A stretch of DNA of 64,000 bases from Labrys miyagiensis (GCF_030160835.1 NZ_BSPC01000005.1:248001-312000), one strand, 5' to 3'. Shown: positions 44,115 to 53,215, counted from the first letter of the stretch. A program made the numbers and translations. Notes: generated by a model from the letters alone, not told the origin.

Positions 44115-44825
44115 CTACCTCTGCATCGCCGCGCCCAGGATCTCACTTGGCTTGCCGCCCGTAGTGGCCTGCACCAGCACCACGAAGCTGTCGGCGCCAG
44201 GGGCACTGACGTCCTCGGACTTCAGGGCGAGGGTTGTGGCGGCGCCGTCATAATCGGCGATCTTGCGGAAACCGCGCGCCACATTGGAATAGGTCACGGT
44301 CTGGCCGGTGTTCTCGCCACGCTCGATCACCACCTTGGCCTGGCGCTCCACCGGCACCACCCAGACCTCGCCCTTCAAATTGGTCCTGCCGAGCGCGACG
44401 CTGTAGGAACCGTCCTTACCCGTGATGCCGACCGGCACCGCCAGCACGTTGGCGCGGGCGCCGGCGACCTCGATGGCGCGGCGGACTTCCTCGTCATTCG
44501 AGCCGACGGCGTGCTGCACGCCATCCACGACGATCTGCGGAGTATAGACAGCCCGGTCGCCGCGCGCTTCCGAATAGGCACGCTGGCGCTGGGAGAAGCT
44601 GTGACTGGCCAGCGTGTCCTTCCAGCCGAGATAGTCCCAGTAATCAACCGGCAGGGAGAGCGCGATCAAAGTGGGGTCCTTCGACCAGCTACCCATCATC
44701 TTGTCGGCGGGCGGACAGGAGGAGCAGCCCTGGCTGGTGAACAGCTCGATCACGGCGCGCGGCTGCGCCATCGCCGGACCACCGGCGATCAACAAGAGCA
44801 GGGCTGCAACAACAGTTCGACGCAT
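44115..44825 (-). CDS. DUF1223 secreted thioredoxin-like protein
   Basis: The 236-aa protein has a signal peptide (MRRTVVAALLLLIAGGPAMA) and then the DUF1223 domain, AVIELFTSQGCSSCPPADK, with a CxxC pair at about residues 33-36 in a thioredoxin-like fold. YWDYLGWKDTLASHSFSQRQRAYSEA and YTPQIVVDG are family blocks. The role is unknown, perhaps periplasmic redox. I use the ATG at the signal peptide; 17 more residues are possible upstream. Confidence 0.85.
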   Translation of the reverse strand: MRRTVVAALLLLIAGGPAMAQPRAVIELFTSQGCSSCPPADKMMGSWSKDPTLIALSLPVDYWDYLGWKDTLASHSFSQRQRAYSEARGDRAVYTPQIVVDGVQHAVGSNDEEVRRAIEVAGARANVLAVPVGITGKDGSYSVALGRTNLKGEVWVVPVERQAKVVIERGENTGQTVTYSNVARGFRKIADYDGAATTLALKSEDVSAPGADSFVVLVQATTGGKPSEILGAAMQR

Positions 44826-45219
44826 CGATCTCGTCCGGTTCCCGATCAGGTAAACTTTCGGCTCCTTCATTTGCAAGGCATACCTTGCCTCGGGTTAATG
44901 GGCGAGTAACGCTGTGGTGAGTGCCCGCTTGCGCCGCGATTCGTGAAGGGGCGTGAGCTGCACCTCTGCCTCGCCACAACTGCCCGGTGGGTTGACAGGC
45001 GCTCTTGGGGAACAAAGGTTTCCGCGATGCATTGGCGAATATGGAACGCGGCAGGTATATCCGGAAACCAGGTGAGGAGTGTCATTTGCCGATGATGGTC
45101 ATTGCGAGCGGAGCCTGGCAATCCAGGAGTCGAAGGGCGGCGCCTGCTGTCCCTGAATTGCTTCGCTCCACTCGCCATGATCGTGCTGCCGATGGCCGTC
45201 CAGTAACGGCGCCGTCCGC
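44826..45219. other. Intergenic region with a palindromic element
   Basis: No gene is supported. The stretch 45096-45182 is an imperfect inverted repeat: TGGTCATTGCGAGCGGAG at one end and CTCCACTCGCCATGATCG at the other. The GTCATTGCGAGCG-type sequence resembles intergenic palindromes common in Alphaproteobacteria. The rest shows nothing distinctive. Confidence 0.55.
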
Positions 45220-46035
45220 ATGAAGCGTTTCTTCAACCTGATCTGGCGGATGGTGGTGCGAACCTCGGCCCATGACGACTATGCACTGGCAAGCCATATG
45301 GCGTTGTCCTCGCTCACGGCGATGTTTCCTTTCCTGATCTTCGTCGCCTCGCTCGCCGGCGTGCTCGGCACCGGCCAGCTGCAGGGCGAAGTTGTGAAGC
45401 TGCTGTTCGAGACCTGGCCGCATGCGGTGTCCGAGCCGATCGCCGAGGAAGTCAACAATGTGCTGGGCAATTCTCGCCCGGGCCTCGTCACCATCTCGGC
45501 CATCGTCGCCATCACCCTCGCCAGCAACGGTGTCGAGGCGATCCGCATCGGCGTCAACCGTGCCTATGGGCTGGTGGAGACGCGCTCCTTCTGGCTGTGC
45601 CGGCTGGAGAGCCTGCTTTTCGTCTTCGTCGCCTCGCTCGCCCTGGTGACGCTGGCGCTCCTAGTGGTGCTCTGGCCGGTGATGTGGCAGGCGGCCATCT
45701 CCTTCGCGCCGTTCCTGGAACCGCTCGCGCCGATCATCCAGATCGCGCGCTATGGCATCACCCTGCTCGTGCTCGGCAGCGCCATCATGCTGGTGCACAT
45801 CTTCCTGGTGGCGAGCAGCCCGCCGCTGCGCCAGATCTGGCCCGGCGCCCTGCTCACTTTGGCGCTCTGGCTGGTGGGCGGCGGCGTGTTCAGCATCTAC
45901 ATCACCGATTTCAACACCTATTCCAAGCTCTATGCGGGCCTGGGCAGCGTCTTCGCCGCGCTGTTCTTCCTCTGGCTGGTGGCGATCGCCTTTCTGCTGG
46001 GCGCCGAGTTCAATGCAGCCCTGGCGGAGAAATAG
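45220..46035 (+). CDS. YihY/BrkB-family inner-membrane protein
   Basis: The 271-aa protein has six membrane segments and family features: ALASHMALSSLTAMFPFLIFVASLAG at the first helix, SNGVEAIRIGVNRAYGL near residue 105, and the final YAGLGSVFAALFFLWLVAIAFLLGAEFNAAL. The name ribonuclease BN sometimes given to the family is incorrect; the function is unknown, possibly transport or envelope integrity. Confidence 0.88.
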   Translation: MKRFFNLIWRMVVRTSAHDDYALASHMALSSLTAMFPFLIFVASLAGVLGTGQLQGEVVKLLFETWPHAVSEPIAEEVNNVLGNSRPGLVTISAIVAITLASNGVEAIRIGVNRAYGLVETRSFWLCRLESLLFVFVASLALVTLALLVVLWPVMWQAAISFAPFLEPLAPIIQIARYGITLLVLGSAIMLVHIFLVASSPPLRQIWPGALLTLALWLVGGGVFSIYITDFNTYSKLYAGLGSVFAALFFLWLVAIAFLLGAEFNAALAEK

Positions 46036-46064
46036 CCCGGCCTGCAGCGAGGGGAGCGAGGCTC

Positions 46065-48020
46065 TCAGATGGCGCCTCTTGCATTCACGACCCCCTGGAT
46101 CGCTCGCTCCAGCTCGTCCTGGCCATAGGGCTTGCCGATCCTGGCAAGATCCGGGTCGGCGTCGGGCGGGAGTTCGGCATAGCCGGTGGCAAGGATGATC
46201 GGCAGGTCCGGCTGAATGGACCGGATCTCGCGGGCGAGCTGCAGGCCGGTCATGTGCGGCATGGCCTGGTCGGTGATCACCAGTTCGACGTCCGGCCGAT
46301 CCGTGAAGAGGCGGAGCGCTTCGGCGCCGGAGGCGGCGGGCAGCACCTCATGCCCGAGATCTTCCAGCAGCGCCGCGGTGTTGAGGAGTACGAGCGCATC
46401 GTCGTCGACGGCCAGGATGGTGAGGCGACGGTCGATGGGGGAGGGCTCCGGGGTCGGCCCGGAGGCCGCGGCGACCACGTCCTGGGAGGCGAGGGCGCTC
46501 GGCAGCCAGATCCGCGCCGTGGTGCCGCGGCCGAGCTCGCTCTCCAGCACCAGCCGCCCGCCCGACTGCTCCGCCAGGCCCTGGATCATCGGCAGGCCGA
46601 GGCCGGTGCCCTTGCCGATGCCCTTGGTGGTGAAGAAGGGCTCGGCCGCCTTGAGGAGCGTCGCCTTGTCCATGCCGGCGCCGGTGTCCGCCACGCTCAG
46701 GCAGACATAGCGTCCGGGCTTCAGGCGGGTGCGATGGTTCTCGCGGATCTCCTCGGCCAGGCCCGAGATGGTCACCATGCCGCCATTGGGCATGGCGTCG
46801 CGGGCATTGACCACCAGATTGACCAAAGCGGATTCAAGCTGGTGGCGGTCGCTGCGCACCGGCTCCAGGTCGGGCGCAAAGCGCATGTCGATGGTGATCA
46901 TCGGCCCGATCGAGGTCTGCATGAGGTCCTTCATGCCCCTGACGAGTTCGGGCAGGTCGACCGCGACCAGGCTGAGTTCCTGGCGTCGGGCGAAGGCCAG
47001 CATGCGCTTGACAAGGGCACTGCCGCGCTCCGCCCCATGGATGGCGTTGTCGAGCAAGGACAGCACCTTGGCATCGTCACCCACGCGCTTGCGCACGAGG
47101 GTCAGGCTGCCGAGGATGGCGGTAAGCAGGTTGTTGAAGTCATGGGCGATGCCGCCGGTGAGCTGGCCGATGGCCTCAACCTTCTGCGACTGGGCCAGCG
47201 CCTCGCGCGCCTCGTCAAGCGCACGTTGGGCGGCGACGCGCTCGGTGATGTCGCGGGTGATCTTGGCAAAGCCGATCAGCGTGCCGTCGTCGCCCGTGAT
47301 GGCGTCGATGATGACACTGGCCCGGAAGCGCGTGCCATCCTTGCGCACGCGCCAGCCTTCCTTCTCGTAGCGGCCAACCCGGCCCGCCGTCTCCAGCGCC
47401 TTGGCGGGCTCGCCCGCCGCGCGGTCCTCCGGCGTGTAGAAGCGCGAGAAATGCTGGCCGATGATTTCTTCGGCGTCATAGCCCTTGATGCGTTCGGCGC
47501 CGGCGTTCCAGCTCGAGATGAAGCCATCCCTGTCGAGCATGTAGATGGCATAGTCGGTCACGCTCTGCACCAGGAGGCGGAACTGTTCCAGGCTGCGGCG
47601 GAGCTTCTGCTCCGCCTCGCGGCGTTCGGTAAGGTCGCGGGTGATCTTGGCATAGCCGATCAGCCGGCCGGCGGGATCCCGGATAGGATCGATGACGACA
47701 TGAGCCCAGAAACGTGCGCCATCCTTGCGGACGCGCCAGCCCTCGTTCTCAAAGCGCCCTTCGGCCTCGGCGGTGGCGAGGGCCCGCGCCGGCAGCCCGT
47801 CGAGCCGGTCCTCTTCGGTGTAGAAACGCGAGAAATGCTGGCCGATGATCTCGTCTGCCTCGTAGCCCTTGAAGCGGCGGGCGCCGGCATTCCAGCTCGC
47901 CACCCGGCCGTTGAGGTCGAGCATGTATATGGCGTAATCCGTCACCGCTTCGAGCAGCAGGCGATAGCTCCCTCCGTCGGAGTGGCCGGCCTGCCGTGCT
48001 TCGACCTGTTCCATCAACAC
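46065..48020 (-). CDS. PAS-PAS hybrid histidine kinase with C-terminal receiver
   Basis: The 651-aa protein has no membrane segment. PAS1 spans about residues 18-135 and PAS2 about 148-262. The two share long blocks (VTDYAIYMLD; EEIIGQHFSRFYT), so they arose by internal duplication. A HisKA dimerisation domain follows with the phospho-accepting histidine at 293 (GGIAHDFNNLLTAILGSL), then a HATPase_c with VVNARDAMPNGG, DTGAGMDKATL and GKGTGLGLPMIQG. The receiver (from about 530) has ILAVDDDALVLL and the phospho-aspartate in VELVITDQAMPHMTG. It is a cytosolic sensor with no output domain, so it needs a partner phosphotransferase or regulator not seen nearby. Confidence 0.9.
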   Translation of the reverse strand: MLMEQVEARQAGHSDGGSYRLLLEAVTDYAIYMLDLNGRVASWNAGARRFKGYEADEIIGQHFSRFYTEEDRLDGLPARALATAEAEGRFENEGWRVRKDGARFWAHVVIDPIRDPAGRLIGYAKITRDLTERREAEQKLRRSLEQFRLLVQSVTDYAIYMLDRDGFISSWNAGAERIKGYDAEEIIGQHFSRFYTPEDRAAGEPAKALETAGRVGRYEKEGWRVRKDGTRFRASVIIDAITGDDGTLIGFAKITRDITERVAAQRALDEAREALAQSQKVEAIGQLTGGIAHDFNNLLTAILGSLTLVRKRVGDDAKVLSLLDNAIHGAERGSALVKRMLAFARRQELSLVAVDLPELVRGMKDLMQTSIGPMITIDMRFAPDLEPVRSDRHQLESALVNLVVNARDAMPNGGMVTISGLAEEIRENHRTRLKPGRYVCLSVADTGAGMDKATLLKAAEPFFTTKGIGKGTGLGLPMIQGLAEQSGGRLVLESELGRGTTARIWLPSALASQDVVAAASGPTPEPSPIDRRLTILAVDDDALVLLNTAALLEDLGHEVLPAASGAEALRLFTDRPDVELVITDQAMPHMTGLQLAREIRSIQPDLPIILATGYAELPPDADPDLARIGKPYGQDELERAIQGVVNARGAI

Positions 48021-48162
48021 TGCCTTACCTCGTCACAAGGACGGAAACCTCAGACATCCGGATCGGCATGTTTAGCGTTCCGGCCGGGAATGCCACAAGA
48101 TCGCACCGATCCTCCCCTACCGAAACGCGGCACGGCACGGGTTGGTTCAACGGGGGGAAGAT

Positions 48163-48345
48163 TCAAGCCAGAGGAGCGGCGGCGTCGAGATCTGGGCCAA
48201 GCGCGGCGGCAACGTCCTTACCCAGTGCCACCGGCACGATCTCAATCTCGACGAGATCGGACCAGGCGCTCGCCCAGCGCTGCAGCAGCGTGACATCCTC
48301 GCATTCCATCAGCTGGAAGCAGCGGCTGAGATCCGGCTCAGGCAT
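48163..48345 (-). pseudogene. Truncated DUF3303-like gene overlapping the SDR gene end
   Basis: The 60-aa frame reads DLSRCFQLMECEDVTLLQRW followed by SAWSDLVEIEIVPV, which matches the C-terminal half of DUF3303 proteins (usually about 90-100 aa). The N-terminal half is absent: the frame opens with an ATG 8 bp inside the 3' end of the upstream SDR gene. It is either a remnant left by a deletion that joined the two genes or a short coupled protein; I favour a remnant. Confidence 0.6.
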
Positions 48346-49051
48346 TTCCGCCGGTGCCGGTGGCCGGTATGGCAGCGCCCGTTACCACTCCGCCGGCCGG
48401 CGAGATGAGGAAGGCGATCAGCCGGGCGATGGCTTCGGGCGCCACCCAGCTCGACGTATCGGCCTTGGGCATGGCGGCGCGGTTCTGCGGCGTGTCGATC
48501 ACGCTCGGCAGCACGCAATTGGCGGTGATGCCGTCGCCGCGATATTCTTCTGCGATGGCTTCGGTGAGCCGGATGAGCGCTGCCTTGGAAGCGGCATAGG
48601 CCGCCAGCCCCGCCGGGGCCTTGAGGCCGGCCATGGCGGCGACATGCACGATGCGCCCGTGCCGCGTTGCCTGCATCACAGGCAATACCGCAGCGCTGAC
48701 GGCGAGCGCCGTGCGGGCATTGGCGGTGAGCATGGCATCCCATTGCTCCAGAGCCTTCGAGACCGGCCCGGCCTGGAAGCCACCGACCGTGTTCACCAGG
48801 GCCGAGACGCTGCCGAACCGTTTTGTCACCTGTGACACGGCAATGCTGCAGGCCTCTTGCGAGGTAAGATCGACGCCGGCGAGGGGCAGAACCTCGGTGC
48901 CGGCAGGCAGGCTGGCGAGGAGCTGCTCGAGCTTTTCCGGCGAACGGTCGATGCAGGCAAGCTTTGCCCCGTCCCGCGCCAGTATGTCCGCCACCGCCGC
49001 GCCGAGATTGCCGGCCGCGCCGGTGATAATGATCGCGCCTGCCTGGCTCAC
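48338..49051 (-). CDS. Short-chain dehydrogenase/reductase
   Basis: The 237-aa protein shows the SDR cofactor motif TGAAGNLGAAVA (about residues 10-21), LACIDRSPEKLEQLL, NTVGG in place of NNAG near 85, and the catalytic Tyr-Lys in AAYAASKAALI. The substrate is unknown. Its last residues, ATGTGGNA, may be altered by the junction with the DUF3303 fragment. Confidence 0.85.
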   Translation of the reverse strand: MSQAGAIIITGAAGNLGAAVADILARDGAKLACIDRSPEKLEQLLASLPAGTEVLPLAGVDLTSQEACSIAVSQVTKRFGSVSALVNTVGGFQAGPVSKALEQWDAMLTANARTALAVSAAVLPVMQATRHGRIVHVAAMAGLKAPAGLAAYAASKAALIRLTEAIAEEYRGDGITANCVLPSVIDTPQNRAAMPKADTSSWVAPEAIARLIAFLISPAGGVVTGAAIPATGTGGNA

Positions 49052-49174
49052 GGCCGCTGCTCCCTCGCTGTTGCGATGGCAACTCTGTCACGCCCCTCCG
49101 GCCATGGGAAGGGGCGAGGATCCCGAAGGGAGACCTCAGCGCCGTGGTTGAAGGCTCAACTCCGCCGTCCAGCT

Positions 49175-49324
49175 CTAGACGGCACTATTCAGTGAGATCT
49201 TGCGGTCATAGCTGCCGATATTGATCTCGACCGCCTTCCGAGTGGCGTTGTAATACATGATGCCGGCGACAGAGACTATGACGACGGCGATGATGAGAAG
49301 TCCGATAGTCGCGTTGCGCGTCAT
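49175..49324 (-). CDS. Small single-pass membrane protein, 49 aa
   Basis: The peptide MTRNATIGLLIIAVVIVSVA continues GIMYYNATRKAVEINIGSYD, giving one membrane helix (residues 7-25) and a short outer tail. AGAAGGCA upstream of the ATG is a usable Shine-Dalgarno. I recognise no family. It is monocistronic. Confidence 0.55.
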   Translation of the reverse strand: MTRNATIGLLIIAVVIVSVAGIMYYNATRKAVEINIGSYDRKISLNSAV

Positions 49325-49800
49325 TGCATGCCTTCTGGAATCTGTGACCGTCGCCTCGACGAGTCGGAGTGGTGCATTAAGGCTGGTTGCAGTATTGAAA
49401 ATCAATCTGATATTCTTGTGGAAAGCGATATTGATACGAGAGGCCCTAATTGCTTAACCGACTGGCGAATAAAACTTTGTGGTTTTCGTGATTTTGTCAA
49501 ACAGAAGGGCACAAAGAGCGAGCTTAATTTGCAGAATGGGAGGGGGAAGCAGTCGACTCGCCCTGAAAGCAGATTTGAATCGCGGTTGGACCACCCAATG
49601 GAGCCGATTGTGAGAGAAAAATCAGGCATCCCCGCTCCGCTCTGGCCAGTTTGCTGCTGACCCGCAAGAAAAGGCCTGCGAGTTTTCGAGCTTGGGAAGG
49701 AATTGCTGCATCGATTTCCAAAAAATCTCCGCCGAATATCAATTGACCCGAGCGTTTGAGTATCGCTATTGTAAGAAACATCCAAATTGTCGATTTCAGC
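49325..49800. other. Gene-free A+T-richer region
   Basis: Between the small membrane protein and the cytochrome gene there are 476 bp of lower G+C with no coding frame that resembles a protein. Promoters for both genes must lie here; I see no distinct operator. Confidence 0.5.
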
Positions 49801-50640
49801 ATGCAGATCCGTCCCGCCCACTGGTTCATCTGCGGATTGCTCCTCGTCAACATCCTGTCGGCGGCCACGTCGGGCCGGGCCGCGGACCTTGTCGTCGATA
49901 TGGGAACGAGAACGGTCTTTTCGAGCGAGGAACTGCTGCACCGGCCCGATGCCATGACCATCGAGGTTCCCTCGGATGTGAGTTATGGGCGCGCCATGAC
50001 TTATCGCGCCGTCCCGCTGCGGGCGCTGCTGGGCGTGGGCGTACTGCCGGCGGATCAGGATATCCAGATCACCGCGACGGACGGCTTCGTGACCGATCTG
50101 CCGTCGAGCCTCATCCACGCGCCCGGCGACAAGGGCGCTGTGCCGTGGCTGGCAGTCGAGCCGCCGGACAGCCCCTGGCCACCCACACCGGGCGGCAAGG
50201 CCACCGGCCCGTTCTACCTGGTTTGGCTCGATCCCGCAGCCTCGGGTGTGACGAGCGAGCAATGGCCGTTCGCGGTCGACACGCTGCGCTTCGTGCCGAC
50301 ATGGGCCTCGAAGTGGCCGGCGCTCGCGGTGGGGAGCGATATACCCGCGGCTTCGCCGATCCGGGCGGGCGAGGCCGTTTTCGCCCGGCAATGCATGGTC
50401 TGTCACCAGCTGGGCGGCTCGGGCGACGCGAAAGTGGGGCCGGACCTCGACAGCCCCCGCAACCCGACCGAATATTTCCAGCCCTGGGCCTTGCGGGCCT
50501 ATATCCGCGCGCCCGCCTCCCTCCGCGCCTGGCCCGACATGAAGATGCCCGGCTTCGACAGGCGGGCTCTGAGCGATGGCGATCTCGACGCCATCATCGC
50601 CTATCTTGCCTACAAGGCGGCACAGCATCGGCCTCAGTGA
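49801..50640 (+). CDS. Periplasmic mono-haem cytochrome c with molybdopterin-oxidoreductase-like N-domain
   Basis: The 279-aa protein has a signal peptide (IRPAHWFICGLLLVNILSA). A middle domain (about residues 25-170) resembles part of the oxidoreductase molybdopterin-binding fold (YRAVPLRALLGVGVLPADQDI, TATDGFVTDLPSSLI) but lacks a cofactor cysteine. The C-terminal cytochrome c has CMVCH at 198-202 and an axial methionine in DMKMPGF. It is probably an electron carrier with a fused substrate-like domain. I start at the ATG directly before the signal peptide. Confidence 0.8.
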   Translation: MQIRPAHWFICGLLLVNILSAATSGRAADLVVDMGTRTVFSSEELLHRPDAMTIEVPSDVSYGRAMTYRAVPLRALLGVGVLPADQDIQITATDGFVTDLPSSLIHAPGDKGAVPWLAVEPPDSPWPPTPGGKATGPFYLVWLDPAASGVTSEQWPFAVDTLRFVPTWASKWPALAVGSDIPAASPIRAGEAVFARQCMVCHQLGGSGDAKVGPDLDSPRNPTEYFQPWALRAYIRAPASLRAWPDMKMPGFDRRALSDGDLDAIIAYLAYKAAQHRPQ

Positions 50641-50921
50641 TTGCGAGGCTTTCCTCGCCGGGTTCGGAACGAGGCGGTATCGAGCAGATCGAAATCGGCT
50701 TCGGCCAGCGCATGTACGAATGCATCCCTCGCTTCCTGGGTCGTGGCCTCGTCGGCCATCGCCCGCTGGCAGATTCGCCGAGCCCGATCGTGCCGGGGCC
50801 TCTTTCCGTCCGGCCATTTGTTCTCGAGAAAGTAGAGGGCCGCCTCGGCGTTGCCGACATGGCTGGCCAGGCCCATGCCACGGGCGAAAAGAACGGCGCC
50901 GATGAAGGGGTGGGTCATCAT
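50634..50921 (-). CDS. DUF982 domain protein
   Basis: The 95-aa protein fits DUF982, small proteins common in Rhizobiales: NAEAALYFLENKWPDGKRPRHDRARRICQRAMADEATTQEARDAFVHALAEADF. The function is unknown. It overlaps the cytochrome gene end by 7 bp in the convergent direction. Confidence 0.7.
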   Translation of the reverse strand: MMTHPFIGAVLFARGMGLASHVGNAEAALYFLENKWPDGKRPRHDRARRICQRAMADEATTQEARDAFVHALAEADFDLLDTASFRTRRGKPRNH

Positions 50922-51510
50922 GGTTTCTACCCTCCCACAGACATGAAACGAGGTGAGGGAGCGCGGGTTCCTTTCCGGCCGGAAGGGCTTGAGAAAAAAT
51001 CACGATGCCGGTTGCGATACACCCGCGCTTTCGAGGGGCATCCGGGCTATCGGCCTCCCTGCCGGGGGTAGGCCCAAATGAAAAGGGAGGAGACATAAGC
51101 CTCCTCCCTCGATCAAAAGTATGATTATACCCAATTGTTAAGGACGTGCGTTCACAAGCCAGCTCTACGCCTAACCGCCTCTTAAATGAGGCAATAACCG
51201 GTAAAAAAGGCCCACAAACCCTGAACGTCCATAGCGCGCGCTTAATCAGGATCATACCTCTCCGCCGCCTTTTGTCGAGGGCTTCAGGCTACTACTTTCG
51301 GGCAGAAATTACACCCTGCCATCAATCTTAAGTACATAGAATACCATTTGGAAAGCTGTCAGGGCGCCCAGAGCCTATGAGGCGTTCAGGAATTGCCTTC
51401 GGAATGAATTTTCGTACGCATTGTTACATCTTAGGAATTATAGCTAACGACCGTATCACGCTCTCCATGTACCAATCGACCTAACGAGTGCTGTTGAGAC
51501 AAGGTCGATT
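50922..51510. other. 589-bp gene-free region upstream of the LuxR-type regulator
   Basis: I see no gene here. It contains a 9-bp hairpin at 51084-51109 (listed separately) and an A+T-rich tract from 51110 to 51500. A leader this long before a regulator gene suggests complex promoter control. Confidence 0.5.
51084..51109 (+). terminator. Strong hairpin AGGGAGGAG / CTCCTCCCT
   Basis: The 9-bp stem has an 8-nt loop (ACATAAGC). There is no T-tract after it, so it may be a factor-assisted terminator or an anti-Shine-Dalgarno-like structure. Confidence 0.4.
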
Positions 51511-52269
51511 ATGAATATGTCCATTCATACCTCCACTTCTACCTCCCACCTCCTGGGTGGGTATGCCCTGCCCATGCCCGAAGCCCTCCCGGCTCACCCG
51601 GCAGGCCGCCTCGCGGTCGGAAGGATGTCCATCACCATCCTGTCCGAGAACAAGATTTTCCGGACCTGTCTCGCCCGTTGCCTGCAGACCATGACCCATG
51701 ATTTCGAGGTCTCCTGCCATGACGGCGCACAGGCCTGGCTTTCCGGCGGCGAGGAGCCTGCGGACGGGATCGTGCTGCTCTGCGCCACGGGCCAGAAGGC
51801 AACCGAGACCGCCATCCGGCACGATCTCAACGAGGTCCTCCACAATGTCGGCGGTGCGCGCGTCATCGTCATATCGGATGAGGAGAGCCCGGCTCACATG
51901 ATGGAAGCGCTGACCATGGGCGCCCGTGGCTTCGTGACCATGGACACCGATCTCGACGTTACCCTCGGGGCGATCAGGCTGGTCAGCGTGGGCGGCACCT
52001 TCATTCCCGCCAGCGGCTTGATGTCCGCCCGCGCCGCCCAGGTGGCGGCAGCGGCGGCTCCCGCACCCAAGACGGGCGGTTTCTCCCAGCGCCAGCTCGA
52101 AGTGCTCGAACTGGCGCGGTTGGGCGATCCCAACAAGATCATCGCCTTCAAGCTGAGCATGAGCGAGGCGACCGTGAAGGTCCACCTGCGCAACATGATG
52201 CGCAAGCTCAAGGCCCGGAACCGCACCGAGCTGATCTTCAAGAGCAACGAGCTCCTGGGTATTGGGTGA
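51511..52269 (+). CDS. LuxR/NarL-type regulator with atypical receiver
   Basis: The 252-aa protein has a receiver-like domain (about residues 40-160: ITILSENKIFRTCLARCLQ...ARVIVISDEESPAHMMEALTMGARGFVTMD) and a LuxR helix-turn-helix (about 188-245: FSQRQLEVLELARLGDPNKIIAFKLSMSEATVKVHLRNMM). The acidic pocket is absent (LSEN in place of DDH), and the phospho-aspartate strand reads GIVLLCATG, with Cys where Asp is expected. It is therefore unlikely to be activated by phosphorylation. A 35-residue Ser/Thr- and Ala/Pro-rich N-terminal extension precedes the receiver. Confidence 0.82.
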   Translation: MNMSIHTSTSTSHLLGGYALPMPEALPAHPAGRLAVGRMSITILSENKIFRTCLARCLQTMTHDFEVSCHDGAQAWLSGGEEPADGIVLLCATGQKATETAIRHDLNEVLHNVGGARVIVISDEESPAHMMEALTMGARGFVTMDTDLDVTLGAIRLVSVGGTFIPASGLMSARAAQVAAAAAPAPKTGGFSQRQLEVLELARLGDPNKIIAFKLSMSEATVKVHLRNMMRKLKARNRTELIFKSNELLGIG

Positions 52270-52290
52270 GCTGGTCGCAGGCGATGTAGG

Positions 52291-52396
52291 CTAGAGCAAA
52301 ATGCGTTCATGTGAAAGCTGATCCAAAGCTTAACTTGCCGGCATCAAAAGCATTTTGCGATTCTTGGCGATTCGATCTGAAAGTAAGACGCTCTAG
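52291..52396. repeat. CTAGAGC-bounded ~105-bp repeat, copy 2
   Basis: It begins CTAGAGCAAAATGCGTTCAT, has GCATTTTGCGATTCTTGGCG in the middle and ends GACGCTCTAG. Ends are inverted (CTAGAGC/GCTCTAG). It fills part of the 315-bp gap between the LuxR-type regulator and the DUF6489 gene; the rest of that gap shows nothing. Confidence 0.75.
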
Positions 52397-52584
52397 ACTC
52401 CTGGAATCGAGCCGATTTTCCGACTCGGACACCGAATGCAATGTCCGATCTGGACCCGGCTATGTCCGTTCGCGACCTTTGATCGGTCTGATGATTTGCC
52501 ACAATGGATTGCGCGTTGTTGCGGCGGGCGGGCATGATCCGTCCGCGCCGATGCAGGCGCGTGTCAAAAACAGCGGGACGGATC

Positions 52585-52839
52585 ATGAAAATTACCGTGG
52601 ATCTGGATTGCACGCCGGTTGAAGCAAGACAGCTGATGGGCCTGCCCGACGTGCAGCCGCTGCAGGCGGCTCTGCTCGCGGAAATCGAGAAGAAGATGAT
52701 GGCGGATCTCGAACGATTCTCACCCGAGGGTATTGTACGGGCCTGGCTCTCCCCCCTTGGCGGCGAGCAGTTTTCGGATGCCATTGGATCCTGGCTGCGG
52801 CAGGCGGCCCCTAATATGGCAAAGAGCTCGAAGACCTGA
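52585..52839 (+). CDS. DUF6489 family small protein
   Basis: The 84-aa protein (MKITVDLDCTPVEARQLMGL, then PDVQPLQAALLAEIEKKMMADLERFSPEGIVRAWL) fits a small alphaproteobacterial family, DUF6489, of unknown function. I chose the ATG that begins the family sequence. It is the last intact backbone gene before the junction at about 53.2 kb. Confidence 0.65.
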   Translation: MKITVDLDCTPVEARQLMGLPDVQPLQAALLAEIEKKMMADLERFSPEGIVRAWLSPLGGEQFSDAIGSWLRQAAPNMAKSSKT

Positions 52840-53000
52840 ATGCGACTATCCGCGTGGCGCTGGCGAACGCAGGGAGTGCGTCTGGTTCGTCGGGCCTGAA
52901 GACTTTGATCCGCGATACCCCGAAGGGCAGCTGTGACCGATCGATCGGGCGGCTGTCCGGGCGGGCTGGATGGATCGACGCCGCGCGAGGGAGGCCTCCC

Positions 53001-53215
53001 TTGAAATCAGCGCCACGGCTCCTCGCTCGCCCGCGTAATCCGATCCGGAAGCTGTTCCGTGTAGAGGAACCGCTTTTCCGCGACCATCTACTCCGCCTTG
53101 ACGCGAAAAGCCGGCATGATCGCTTCCTCAGCGGCGTGAGCGACAGCTTTCTGGCCGAATATGCCCGGCTGTGTTTTGACAGCGACACCCTGGTGCTCGG
53201 CTTCTTGTGGGACGA
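53001..53215 (+). pseudogene. Truncated GNAT acetyltransferase gene, broken at livM
   Basis: From a possible TTG start with AGGGAGG upstream, the frame reads RNPIRKLFRVEEPLFRDHLL then RLDAKSRHDRFLSGVSDSFL and LVLGFLWDD. This is the N-terminal ~65 residues of a GNAT subfamily common in Rhizobiales (FRDHLLRLDxxSRxxRF). The acetyl-CoA-binding part is missing: homology stops at about 53210, where the livM coding sequence begins in another frame. The remnant marks a recombination or deletion breakpoint. Confidence 0.65.

Noticed and set aside
45597-48293. ~900-codon open frame on the plus strand across the histidine kinase gene
   Set aside because: It is the mirror of the PAS-kinase-receiver gene on the minus strand and has no protein-like pattern.
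52733-52936. Small open frame ending in WFVGPEDFDPRYPEGQL
   Set aside because: The last ~20 residues look protein-like, but the start overlaps the DUF6489 gene in another frame and no family is recognised. It may be a fragment; evidence is too weak for a feature.
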